Made by a program: the position numbers and the translations under genes
Shown: piece after piece, positions 1-11,600 of the stretch
How positions within the stretch are numbered: position 1 is the first letter of the stretch
How the letters are laid out: each line of letters opens with the position of its first letter
The notes under the pieces: model-generated
The model's database searches: none
Seen by the model: the letters and a program-made list of their open reading frames with translations, nothing else
What the model was told of the DNA's origin: nothing
Assembly: GCA_910591455.2 (NCBI GenBank)
Contig: OU342806.1
Span: forward strand, 5,731,478-5,795,477
DNA: 64,000 nt
Reading direction: 5' to 3'
Source: Pholis gunnellus
Lineage: Eukaryota; Chordata; Actinopteri; Perciformes; Pholidae

Positions 1-190
1 TACACACACAGAGCATCTATAAATCTCTCTTTAACACAGACAATACATCTTAACTCACTCAGATGCAGCATCAGTGGTTTTAATGATGTTATCTAACGTT
101 ACATATGTGGTATATAATGATAACTTACACACACACAGAGCATGTATAAATCTCTTTAACTCACTCAGATGCAGCATCGATGGTGTTCGA
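1..190. repeat. Imperfect tandem duplication over map2k2 exon 1 donor and intron 1
   Basis: Bases 1-77 and about 125-182 are two copies of the same segment: CA-rich start, GAGCAT(C/G)TATAAATCTCT, TTAACTCACTCAGATGCAGCATC. On the minus strand the right copy contains the real exon 1 end and donor (165/164). The left copy contains the same exon-end and donor sequence at 59/58, inside intron 1. Confidence 0.75.
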
Positions 191-253
191 GGTGGCCTGT
201 CCCTCCCCGATGGGCGTTATGTTCAGGGGAACGGGTCTTCTTTTAGGAGCCAT
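165..253 (-). CDS. map2k2: map2k2 (MEK2) coding exon 1, gene truncated by window edge
   Basis: MAP2K2 is the cytoplasmic dual-specificity kinase that phosphorylates ERK1/2 downstream of RAF. Only its first coding exon is here. Reading the minus strand from the ATG at 253 gives 29 residues starting MAPKRRPVPL and ending near DAAS, then GA at the splice site (exon end 165, donor GTGAGT). Phase 2 at a GA/G codon is the phase I know for MEK exon 1. Residues 4-12 (KRR..PLNI) fit the MAPK docking D-site, basic cluster plus hydrophobic-x-hydrophobic, at MEK N-termini. The start context GAAATGG is good. The kinase domain lies beyond base 1. Human MAP2K2 also lies near PIAS4, which supports the call. 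The exon is short, so family assignment rests on the N-terminus, the splice phase and synteny. Which fish paralogue (a or b) is unknown. Confidence 0.8.
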
Positions 254-1100
254 TTCAATAAATCACCCGAAAAGGACTCTTAACGCACTAACCTGGCAGT
301 GAGCTGAGAAGCTGCTATTCTAAACCCTTTTTTTTTACTTGTTCGAAACTCTTGTGGAAAAAAAAATAAAGCAACAGGATCAGCTTCTTGGTGGCTAGGA
401 ACTTAGCTAGCTAACGTTAGCAAAGTTAGTATACTTTCGGTAGCATGTCAGTCAGCTACTTTTGGGTAAATCGTATCATGCCGAGGCGATATTTAAAAGT
501 CAGGTAGGTTTCTATAGCTTTTGGAGTGAACACATTTCTATTTTTCCTTCTTCTTCTTCTGTTATCTACCTCCTGCTACTAGCTACTAGCCAACTAGCTG
601 CTACTAGCTAGCACCAGCTCCAGGAGAAGAAGAAAAAAACCGTTGCCCTGCGTCTCTCAGTCCGAACGTGCAAGCCTCCTCGTTTCTCAGCGGTTGTTAC
701 CAGCAGCGGACACCAGTGAGACCGACTCGGGTGTCTTTTTTTTACTTCCGCAGGCTCGGCAGCGTCCGAGCAACAGATTCCTCCGTATTTCAGCTCGGTG
801 GGGCTTTGGTGCTGTGGTGGTGCCTCAATACAGGAAGCAGCAGCTGCAGCATCAGACCTGTGTGTGACACCCACAGGGAGAGCCCTTCAAATAGAAGTAG
901 CGCGAGACGAGACTGAGGCCGTGTCAGACAAGTTGATACGAGAAATGCAGAAACATCTCATGGGAGATGAGTTTGCGATGATAACACCTCCGGGTTGCTG
1001 TTTTTTAATGAGATAAAGGTTCAGTTTTAACCATTTCTTATCCAAACCGCTGCTTTCTTATGTGTTTTAATGGCAGTTAGTAAACAAGCTGCGAAGCACA
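254..1100 (-). promoter_or_regulatory. map2k2: map2k2 5' UTR and promoter-proximal region (inferred)
   Basis: This is the sequence upstream of the map2k2 start codon. The segment 600-1000 is richer in GC and CpG than what follows and has GCTAGC-type short repeats (590-612). I see no convincing TATA box. The small open frames here overlap on both strands and are not gene-like. The transcription start cannot be fixed from sequence. Confidence 0.4.
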
Positions 1101-4100
1101 GCACTGTCACCTAGCGGTAAGAGGAGAGAACTGAAGATTCAAATACATTATTATTGGAGTATTTTTTTTTTTTAAATCACCACATTTTCAGTTTGAAATC
1201 TTCAAAGTAAAAAATTAAGTTGTATTTGTTTATTTAATGATTTAAACCTGCTCCACTCAGAACATTTTTTACTTTTTAGATAATTTGTCTGTTAATGCTA
1301 CAGCATACATTTTAATTAAACTTGAGCTCCTATAACATGTCTATAATAAACTATATCCAAACTCCAAATAAACTACAGAATAAGACCCCATTTTTCTCCA
1401 TCTCACAGCCATTACAGCATTAAAACATGCAATGTATAATATCAGGCTTTCAGTCTGGAGGGTTTTAACAATGTAACTTTTACATTGGTAAAATAAATGC
1501 TATCATCCTTGTTTTCACTAGAGGCATTTCTGCTTTATGCATTTGATGCAATGCATCAAAATCCATGTTGCTAGTCATTGGCAAACCCTTCTTGCATTCA
1601 GTGTACTCGACATAATTACATTTTACGGGGGGTTTGTTCCCCATAAAGAGACAACAGTGGAATTATGTAAACAAACTGGCATTTAAAGGGATACAATTCT
1701 GTAAAATGAAAATGTTTTATTACACAAAAAATTCTTCAGAAGCCTGAGATGAAGCATTGTGGGACAGTTAAGCTGCTGCAGTTTCAGACTCCTGGTATTG
1801 TGACTCTGTGCTTTGTCTAGAGACTAGATTAATTGTTCATTTCTCAGTATTTCGGTAACTGGGAAATGGTTAATATATTTGAACAAGTTATGTGAATATA
1901 TACAGAGGACTAACCGTCATCATACAGGTGATCCAGACTGAGAGGTGACAGCACAGCTAACTTAGCATTTAATGCTGCTTTATAAAAAATTACTTTTATT
2001 ATTTATTAGTAAAACTAGTCGTTTATTTTTATTTCACTGCACTGGACAAAAGTAATTATGGGGCAGCCAAATTAAACTACTTAAATATAATAAAAAACCC
2101 AAAGAAGACTTTCAGCAACTCAATTTCACAAAAGACTGAATTTATTATCAGACTAGTTTGCTTTGCGTTTGATCCGAATCATTTTTGGAGCACCTGCAGA
2201 CATGAAAGCTGAAAATGAGATGCAATGAATTCATCTCCGTGGATCCGCTCGTCAACAGTGGCTGAATGCATACAGACTACTTTCAAAATAAAACAATGGC
2301 AGACATGTTTGTTTTTTTAAGAACTGATTTTAATTAATTCCACACGTCAATAACAGCTGTTAGAATACGATCATTTGAAATTTTACAGTTTTATCCTCGA
2401 CAGGCATCAAATGTGTCCCCAGGTCTGAGCATTTGGTACAGGCCGTAACAATGTCCATCTTATAACCTCCTCCCAGTCCTCTGTGGCATCAGGTGCTGCT
2501 GCCCTCAACAGCATTCTTATTGTCTGTTTGCCTGTAGGAACAACTGGAGGCGATTCAAGGCTTAATAAAATATTATTTTAATTTTATTGTCTTTAATATG
2601 AACATATAAAAAAAACACAACAAACAAAAACATTTACATCATGGATTGTAAGCCTCTGCCCTCATGCTACCTTATGCATTATTATAAGAAGAAGAGATGC
2701 AACTAGAAGAAGAACAGACCCTCCACGCTCTCTTGCTCTCTCTCTTGCTCTCTCTCTCGCCCTCTCTCTCTCTGGCTCCCAAACAACCTGCGAACATATC
2801 TGGCTCAGTTCCACAGAAGCAACCTGCTTCACTTCTCTCATCTTTAACCATAAGGCAAAGAAAAGTTTCGGGGATCCACTCAAACAATTAACCTTTTACA
2901 CAGAGACAAGTGAACAATTTAATTTTTTTTTATATGTATAGCAGTTACTTACAAATACAAATTGCCTAGTTAAAGAAAGGTATTAGAGTTCTTTACATTA
3001 TATAGCTTCAGAGCGCCTTCTATAGAATTTCCTTTTCAGGGACAGACTTATGAATTACTGGCAAAAGTGCCATCAACCAAATTGTTTGTGGATTATCAAA
3101 CATTTATCAACATTATATTGATTCTGTAAACCGCGTCAAAGTGTCAAAAAAAGGAGAAAAATGGAAGACCAGATTTGGCTCGGCCTACTTTTCCAATTAT
3201 CAGCCTCGTCGGGAGGATGCACGAGCGATGTGAAAACGTCATTTCTCTGCGCTCGTGAGCAAGGCGAAAGAAAACCAGATCAAACCGTAACAAAAGGATG
3301 ATGAGATAGGCAAACGCACAATGCGGAGTTCATCTGAGTCACTTCTACTCTCCTCCCCTTCAAACACTGATGACCTTCCTAAAGCCTGCGCATGCAGCCC
3401 GAGTATCCTTCTTTGTGGAGCAGTCGTCACATACTGACAATACTAGTGCAAGTGCAGAGGAATATTAGGGATTTTTTTTCAGTCTACAGCATGTAGCAAT
3501 TAAAGTCCAATTCTTTTCCAGCAAATAGATGTGACCTTATCTACATCGAGAGGCGACCGAGGGGATTGTTGGTTGAAGCAGCGCCACTTGTTCCAGACAA
3601 GACCATTTGTAATCCAATCAATGACTTTAAGCGTGGCGGGGTTGCACTCATTGACACTCGATTAAGTTTCGTCGTGTCAGGCATGTTGAACCCGAACGCA
3701 GCGAAGTACTCTGAAAGGGGCTTCGACTCGGGTCGGATTCATTCAGAGGAGAAGAAAAGGGAGCGTTCATCAACAGCACAGCCATGAGACCGGAAAACAA
3801 CTTTAACTAAAACACTCAAAACCACAGCAGCAGATCTGTAACCAAAAGCTCCGGTCTGCACAGAACAGCCAAATGTTAAGTCAATTGATTACACACAACT
3901 GTTAAGAAAGTGTGAAGCTATTAAATAAATATGATACTTCCAGACGAGGACATCAAAATGTGGAGAAAAAAAAGAAAAGAAGGGATGACAGCACTTCTGA
4001 TTCCTGCTCCATAACCGTCCTTCACCACAGATTGTATTCTGCCTCTCTGTCAATTTCTCCAACTTGAAAACCATCAAAGAAATAAAACCTCTTCCCTCAG

Positions 4101-5204
4101 ACTGGGGTCAGATCTGCTGACCAGTTCAGCTCGCCTAAAAACAACCGGCTCCAATCTTCACCACTCAACAACAAAAAAAAAAAAGGCATCACAATCTCAT
4201 GTTCCTGTGAGTGAATTCTTAAAACAGATTTACTTTGGCACAGCCGCCACACAGTCGTTTTGATGCGTTTTGTCAATATGCAATGCTGATATATCACTCC
4301 TAACAAATCCTTTTAACTGCAAATTATGTTTCCATCACTGACACCTACACTCAGCTTGGTTAGCCACAAACTATCTCAACCTTTAACGGAGACCTTGTTG
4401 CTGCAGAGGGAGAACAGAGCTGTACGGGACGATGGAATAAAAGAAATAAAAAGAAAAATGTAGGAAAACAAAAATATCCAGTGTAAAATTGGCTTCAGAA
4501 AGACGCGTCGATTCTTCTGTCCGCCACTTCTTTCTAAGCTACTCTCTGGTCAGTCTGCTAAGATTGGATGACTGAGGTAGGTTCTCTTTAGCTAAGGACA
4601 AAATAAAAATGGAAAGCATCACACATTGAGGCCAGTATTGTGATCTGCCCTTTCATTAATAAAAAAGGATAAATTCCTGAAAAAAACCCTTTCAAGCTTT
4701 GAACTCATACTCTGAAGAAAGTAATAAACACAATGGGAGAGATTTTAATTTGATTCACACTCTAGATATCTCTGCCTTGTCCTCCCCCAAAATTTCCCAT
4801 TCGTTGTTTCTGACCTTTTACCAAAAACTGCTGAGGAGACTCCATTTTCAACTTGCCTGTTCATCACAAATGTGACAACAACAAAAAAAAAAAAAAATCA
4901 AAAGACGCACACATCGGACGCCCGTGGCTAAAAGAGCCTGTAATTCCAAGTCAAATACAAAGAGAGATGAGGTGGTAGAGAGGGACCAGTCTGGAAAAAG
5001 AGAGGAGGAAGGAAGGGGTGGGGGTGGGGGGGTTGGTGGTGCACGATCCATTCAGTCTCTTTAGGTAGAGGCAGGACGGTACAGATATTCACTGCAAGGT
5101 GACTGTTGGCCAAAAAGAGTTAGAGTTGCTTCCAGTGGTGTACAGTACAGAGAGGAATCCTAATCCCTCTAGATTGAAGCTTTAACAGTGCTTGTTTGAG
5201 TGTG
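1101..5204. other. Spacer between map2k2 promoter and pias4 3' end
   Basis: This is AT-rich sequence with no exon I can name. Part may be pias4 3' UTR if a distal poly(A) site is used: minus-strand AATAAA occurs near 2139-2144 as well as at 5205-5210. A CT-rich tract lies at 2727-2775. Two short minus-strand open stretches (2401-2545 and 2155-2195) are discussed under findings. Confidence 0.5.
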
Positions 5205-5210
5205 TTTATT
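5205..5210 (-). terminator. pias4: Candidate pias4 poly(A) signal
   Basis: TTTATT on the plus strand reads AATAAA on the minus strand, about 160 bases past the pias4 stop codon. It is the first canonical signal downstream. Distal alternatives exist, so the true 3' end is uncertain. Confidence 0.45.
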
Positions 5211-5367
5211 TTGACTGGATACAAACCAGAGAGCTGCTAAAAGGCTCTGACGTTTGGGCATTAGGGAGGGTTTCGTTGCATCTAGTGGATTCCTGTGTTC
5301 CTGTCCTTTTTTAAGCCCCCTGCCTCTCGGTCTCTGTGTCAGTCTACGAGGGGACAGAGCTGTGGGG

Positions 5368-5633
5368 TCAGTAGGCAGTGACCAGGTCCTTGTCGTAGTT
5401 GTATCGGCCCCTCTTCGGGGCCGGACTGTCGGCGCTGTCCTCAGTGTCCTCGCTGTCTCCTCCTGCCTCGCCCCCTTCCTCCTCAGAGGAGGAGTCAAGA
5501 GTCAGATCTACCACCGCACCTCCTCCCGGTGCCACGGCGGTTCCTCCTGCCATCCCCACAGAACCGCTTCCGGACTTGCCCGTCAGGCTGGTGCTGCTGT
5601 GGGCCGGTGAATGACCGTTTGCCTCAGGAATGC
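5368..5633 (-). CDS. pias4: pias4 exon 11 (SIM and C-terminus)
   Basis: This exon holds a Gly/Ser/Ala-rich linker, SUMO-interacting motif VVDLTLDSSSEEE, an acidic stretch, then PKRGRYNYDKDLVTAY and TGA at 5370-5368. The family pattern of SIM plus acidic tail plus basic PKR is complete. Confidence 0.95.
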
Positions 5634-8600
5634 CTGCACACATCAAGGCCGTTTTAAAACTGAACGCGTAACGATTTTACACGAGAAAGCTAAAAATCCA
5701 CACATTGATAACGAGAGGTTGAATTGACACTTACATATATCAACGACAGGATAATCTGGTGTGTTGCTGCGTTCTCTTTCTCTGTCCCTCTCCTTCTCAT
5801 CGCTGATGGGTCGCCAGGATCCGTCGGTTAAGTACTCGAGCTCCTCAATGTCCTCACTCGTCTCCTTCAGAATCTCTGATAGCAGCCTGAAATACACGAT
5901 GGGGTTTAGAGTCGCCTCACTAAACAGATTTCACAGCAGGAAAAGGAGCAAACAACTCCATTTAAAGTCAAAAGCAGGAGCATAGCAGAGATCTCTCATT
6001 CTAAATCCTCACAATTACCACCATGAGGACCATATCTTTATAATCTTGACCATTTTCATCAAATTGAAAAGCCCCCCCCACACACTAGACCAGGTTGCTG
6101 AAAGTGAAAGCTAGACAGATGAACTGAAGAACTTTCACACAGGCTTAATTTAAGGAATGCAAATATAACTCAAAGCCAAACTGTAAGACAATGCTTTCAG
6201 TGTTAGTGAAAATAAGGGAGTGCCTGTGAAAGTTGCTACACGCCCAAATGGTTGTGGATGAAAGTATTTTATCATGTTTCTTTATTTATTAAATGGTGTG
6301 CAGGTTCATTTGTGTATTTTCTGCTATGCTGATGAGTTCTCATTAGTACAAAGACTGCAGGCTGATTATAGATGAACATGTTGTACCTACAGCTTTGTTG
6401 ACAGAACAAAACTTTCAACAACTGACTGGTATTGTTATCGACTACAACACTTTTGCGATGTCACAATACCAGTCAGTTGTTGAAGGTCGTTTGTTCTGTC
6501 AACAAAGCTGAAGGTACAGCATGTTCATCCATTATCAGCCTGCAACTCATCAGAATAGCAGAAAAAAACACAAATGAACCGGCAAACCGTTTAATAAATA
6601 AAGAAACATGATCAAATACTTTCAGTGAAAGTCCACTATTGTCGATACCTTTACTGGATTATTAATCTCTAATAATCCGCCTCGTGTTTCTCACCAACAA
6701 CTACTTTTTACATGATTACACTTGAACACATCCTAATAACGTAATGTATCATCGCCCCAATACTCATTCTTACTGGATAGAGAATGAACGCATCATAATG
6801 TAACTCAATGCAACCTCTGAACGTTAGCTGTTAGCTTCCTTATTTAGCCTAGCCGGACTGTGATGCCAACCGGCTGCTAACAGCAAACGTCAACAGGATT
6901 TGTTCTTCACAATGTAGCGTTATCATCAGGGACATTTTGTGTTGTTAGTCTCAAGCTCTAATCTTGTGGAGAAACAAGTACAGTCACATCTTTTGAATTT
7001 TAGACTTGGTACTCGTAAAATCCTTCTTCTCATGCCATGCAAAAAAACATTGAAAGCTTTTAAAATAAAAACAGTAGGTTGGTGCATGATTCAACTTTCA
7101 TCAAGAGTCCTTAAATTGCCCCAACGTCTGTGCAGCTTGAATAGTTTCCCCTAACTTGGCTTCGACACACTAAAGTGTAAAGTTTCTGCATGTATCGAGT
7201 GGAAGACGGTGCTGCAGCGGTGGGACAAGTCAGAGCATGCCTCTGTCTCCTTACCCATCAATAGTAAGCAGCTCAAAGGGGGCGGGCTTGTCACAGACGG
7301 GGCAAGTCCACGTGGGCTTCTTCTCATTCATCTGCAGGAAGAAGACTGCGTCGAAACACTGAAGATGGGCGCAAGTTAAAACTCGACAGGGCACACCGAG
7401 CCGCATCTTCACCAGCTGGGAGGAGGGAGAGCGAAGAAGAAGAAGCATGTTAACAGGAATCTAGCTTCACAGTAAAAACATTTGTGAAACTGGCCTTTGA
7501 TACTGCAGAACAACTGAAATAGAACACGCGCAGGGACATTGAAGTCTGACCCCTCCACATCTTAAAATGAAGGTAAACTCACTGGACAGATGAGAGACAC
7601 CCGGAGGCCCGTTGTCGCAATTTCACTCTCTGGGTCAAAGCGTAGTTTGTCTTGGACTGTAGATAACAATATCATGAAGTGTCATAATAGTTTATCGGAC
7701 AGTATATTTGAATATTTTAAACATTTGGGCAGAGTACAAAGGTAGCACTTACTGCGTTCACGACAGCGTTCTGCACTCTCCACGGAGCAGAGTTTGAGTT
7801 GGCTGAAGAGGTCTGCTGCAGTGAAGACCCTCACTAGATACACGGCCACAGAGTACCGCTGGAAACACACAGTCACAGGCTGTGAGCACTCATTTCAAAA
7901 GACAACCAATCTTAAATTAAAAAAGTCACACCTCAGGAAAACCGTACACAGCAAATTAATTTGATTAAAGAATGTTTACCATCTCTGGGATCTTTGTTAT
8001 AATTCGCTAGACACTGGGAGTACATTAAATAAATTGTTTTAAGCTTTAGTGCAAATATGTCTTTATGCTGAAACATATTTTGAACCTCATCTCTACGTAT
8101 CGGGGATTATGGTTATAGAGTGGCAAACGCCTGCAGCTTTTGCCGATGTTCTGTGTCTCTGGGGCGCAGCTGCAAAGTCTGTTGTTCTTCCTGCATCTAG
8201 AGACGGCAAGTAAGAACTACAGAGAGCTACTTCAGCTTCGGTAGCTGTGGCCGTAATGCCATTCAAACATTTTTACGGTGTTTCGGCTGACTCAGATATT
8301 TAGCCTGAGAGAGGCCGCTCGAGGCTGGGAGGATATCGCAGAGGAGGACCCTCCAGAACCTGATCTGCTGAGAGCAAACACCGTCAGGTGGGGCCTTTGC
8401 TCAGATTGACCCCAGATGCCGACAGAAACAGTCGTTCTGCTGTACTTAAAGTCACAGTCGCAGACGAGAACCCGGAGAGACTGAGCCGTGTTTTGCGTTA
8501 ATATGCATGAAAGTTTCCCTCCTCACTCGGACAGAAGTGTGCTGGAGAGTCCCGAAGATAAACTGGAAAAGGCAACAAAGACCAGCGGTGCGATCTATGT

Positions 8601-11600
8601 CACTGTAATTTGATAATGTAATAGTCTGCATCCGAAGAAGGAGAAAGAGTCGCTAAGAAGCTGCTGCAACGGAGCAGCGACTCAGAGGCCTCACAGAGAC
8701 TCAGTGAATTAAGGATCTACTCAACCAAACTAGAGTTGCTGATTGGTGGAACAGTGGAGAGTCAAACCAACAGGGGTTTGGTGAGTTTCATTTGAAATAT
8801 TGTTTTACAATGAGTTAACGATGCAATTAAGCTACTCTCAGATCAGGGCAAGAGAAAAACTAGAATTCAGAAGGTGTACGGTCATATGTTTCAGTTTAGG
8901 TGAAAGAATATTTTATTTTTTCATTTTGTAGGTTTGTTTCTTAGACTAAAAAGACAGCTTGTGTAATGTAGTTAACGTGCTGCTCGTGCACAATGCATCC
9001 TGGTACATGTAGGCACAGCCGGCATGGCGACAGGAGAAATCGGTCAATATAGCAAATATAGGTACGTGGGAATTTATTACTTTAGTGGAATACATTTGAC
9101 ATCAGGACTTATTGGACATCCAGAAAAAAAAGGTGTCAAATTATCTCTTTAACAAAACTTTAGAATTTAGGGATGTACAAATAGGTCAACTGTATTTATA
9201 ACATTCTTTTTTTTTTTTACACGGTAGTTCTGTAGAGTTGCAGATAAAGATTAGGCTCCACTAATCAGTGTTTCCCCTGAATTCATTCTGCAGCAGCAGT
9301 TCTGAACTGCGGGGCTCAGCCTCTCAATACACACAAACAGAGCGCAGCAGAGAGGAGACGGGTCAAGATAACGCTTTCAATCTCGGTTACATACAGGCGC
9401 CGCAGTGAATAGTTTCATACTATTTGTAGAATACGATTCCAGTGATGGCTGCGTCTAACAGCACCATAAATCACACACATATTTTAGAGTAATTATGTCA
9501 TAAACCATGACAGACATTCAGACTTGCATCTATTATGTAAGCTGAGCAATCAATCCTGTATTCCACTTCAAACAAACCAAAAAGAAATGTTTGTTTCCTC
9601 TAAAGCAGCAACATTTCTCAACACACCTCTAAAGTGCTGAAGTTGGTTTAAAACTGCAGAATGTTTTGATCGTGTTGTGGATAAAAGGAGGCTGTCGCAA
9701 TACTGTTCAAACCTGATCTGTGATGACACTCCTCTCTCTTACCCATTATACACACACTATAAAGCACTGCTGAAGATACACATCATACAAAACAAGTAAA
9801 TGAAAGTTTTTGATGTAGACTATTTATTCTTAACACAGAGCCATTAAGCTGTCAGGCCACTTTAGTGCAGGTTTACCATCAGCTATCATGATCTGGTTAT
9901 TTCCAAAACTCTGGGATAAAGAAAAAACTATTAACACACAAAGACAACTGAATAGAAAAAACAGTATCTCACCGTGTTTACTTTCACGTTGCTCATCTCT
10001 AATTGGTTTACTCAAGAGCTCTAAAGAAGAGGGAGCTAACAGAAGCAGAAGCAGACTTCCAGCTGCTTATCTAGATCAAGACGCTAGAAAAAGTAGTTCA
10101 GCATTTTGCCCTCAGGAGCTTTATCTTTTATTTTTATTTATTTTTAGCATTCACAACTGGCCAATGAAACACAAGAAGAAAGACTTGCATGTCCCAGTTT
10201 GCATCGGTGCACCACCACAACCCTAAGCTACGTTAAAATATGTGAATTATTCAGCATCAGACTCTGACCTTGCCAAAGTTTCCCCAGGTGACGGTGACTC
10301 TGTTGGTGGCACTGGAGAGATGCAACCAGGGAGTGATGTTTACAGGACGACAAGGACGGCGGGGCTCCACACCAGGCTTATTAGAGGGGTAATAGCCCTG
10401 TAAACACACAGACACACACAGACAAATACCAAAGAATTGTGTTAATTATCCAATATATCATCTTAATCAAATTGGTTTTGAGTAATTTGTTGACATAACA
10501 GACATCATAAGTCCCTCTGAAGGGCGCAGATACAGTATAAAAGACTAACTGGGCTCTTGATTGTTAGTTTGAGCCATCACAAACTGTGAAGCTCTAAAAT
10601 TAGAAAAGTGAAAAGACAAGAAGCTGTTTGATTGCAAATAGTTAAAATAGAAGTTGGAGCAGAACTGAAGAAGGAGCGCTGAGCTCAGAGCATTAGATTA
10701 CAGTCACTCTTTCAGTGTTTTCCTCTGTATGTGCTTCTTGGTGTTAATTTATCTACTTCTGTATATCTGATTCATACCAAACAAAGAAGCCTCTGATATC
10801 AATACTTGATTATATGTGACTGAGAGCTCAGCACCCGTTAAAGGTACGGGGGTGTCTTTGGTTCTATTCAGCACAGCTACACAGCTCATCATAGGTGACA
10901 ATGTCCAATATTTAACTAATTGATCATTAAAAAGACTCAAAGAGGAAGCCAGTCTCTCCATATTTTAATATACATTTTCAAATAACATTTTGATATTTGT
11001 CATTGGCCAACTTTGAGTAGTTTATTACAAAAAAAATATATATAGCATCAAAAACACAACTAATCCCTTATTTGTGGGTCTACTACAGTTCACTACGGTT
11101 CACTATGGTTCAAGTGAACTTTTCAGTGAATGTTGTCTTTCCAGTTTGATTGATGACAACACACCTCGTGAACAGCAAAACGCTCGTCCGGGATGTTTTA
11201 GCTTCCCACCAGCACATGAACAGTTTGAACACTGACTGCCGGATGGAGAGTTTCCTGCTTGTTGTTCTAGTGAGTTGATGCCTTTAGGCTGGCTACCCAA
11301 CACTTTCTGTCCCTGGACATTATCTAGTCTTGCCTTATTTAACATCCACCTGCATTAGGTTAGCGAATCCATCACTACCACATATCATGATGCTAGTTTG
11401 GCTGTGACAAGACAGTAAGTCTGCCATTGACACCCAAAATAGTGACTCATTGACTGTATTAAAGAATAAACGGCTTACAGGGATGACTGAAGAAATGATT
11501 TACCATGAGCAGTGGAATAGCCAAACTTCAGTCACATTTGTACTCGGAAGGTGAGGCTTGTCTCCAAGAGAGGTAAATGAACTCACCGGCACGTGACAGT

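Noticed and set aside
608..1016. Overlapping small frames on both strands near map2k2
   Set aside because: Low-complexity, mutually overlapping and CpG-rich; better explained as promoter or 5' UTR sequence.
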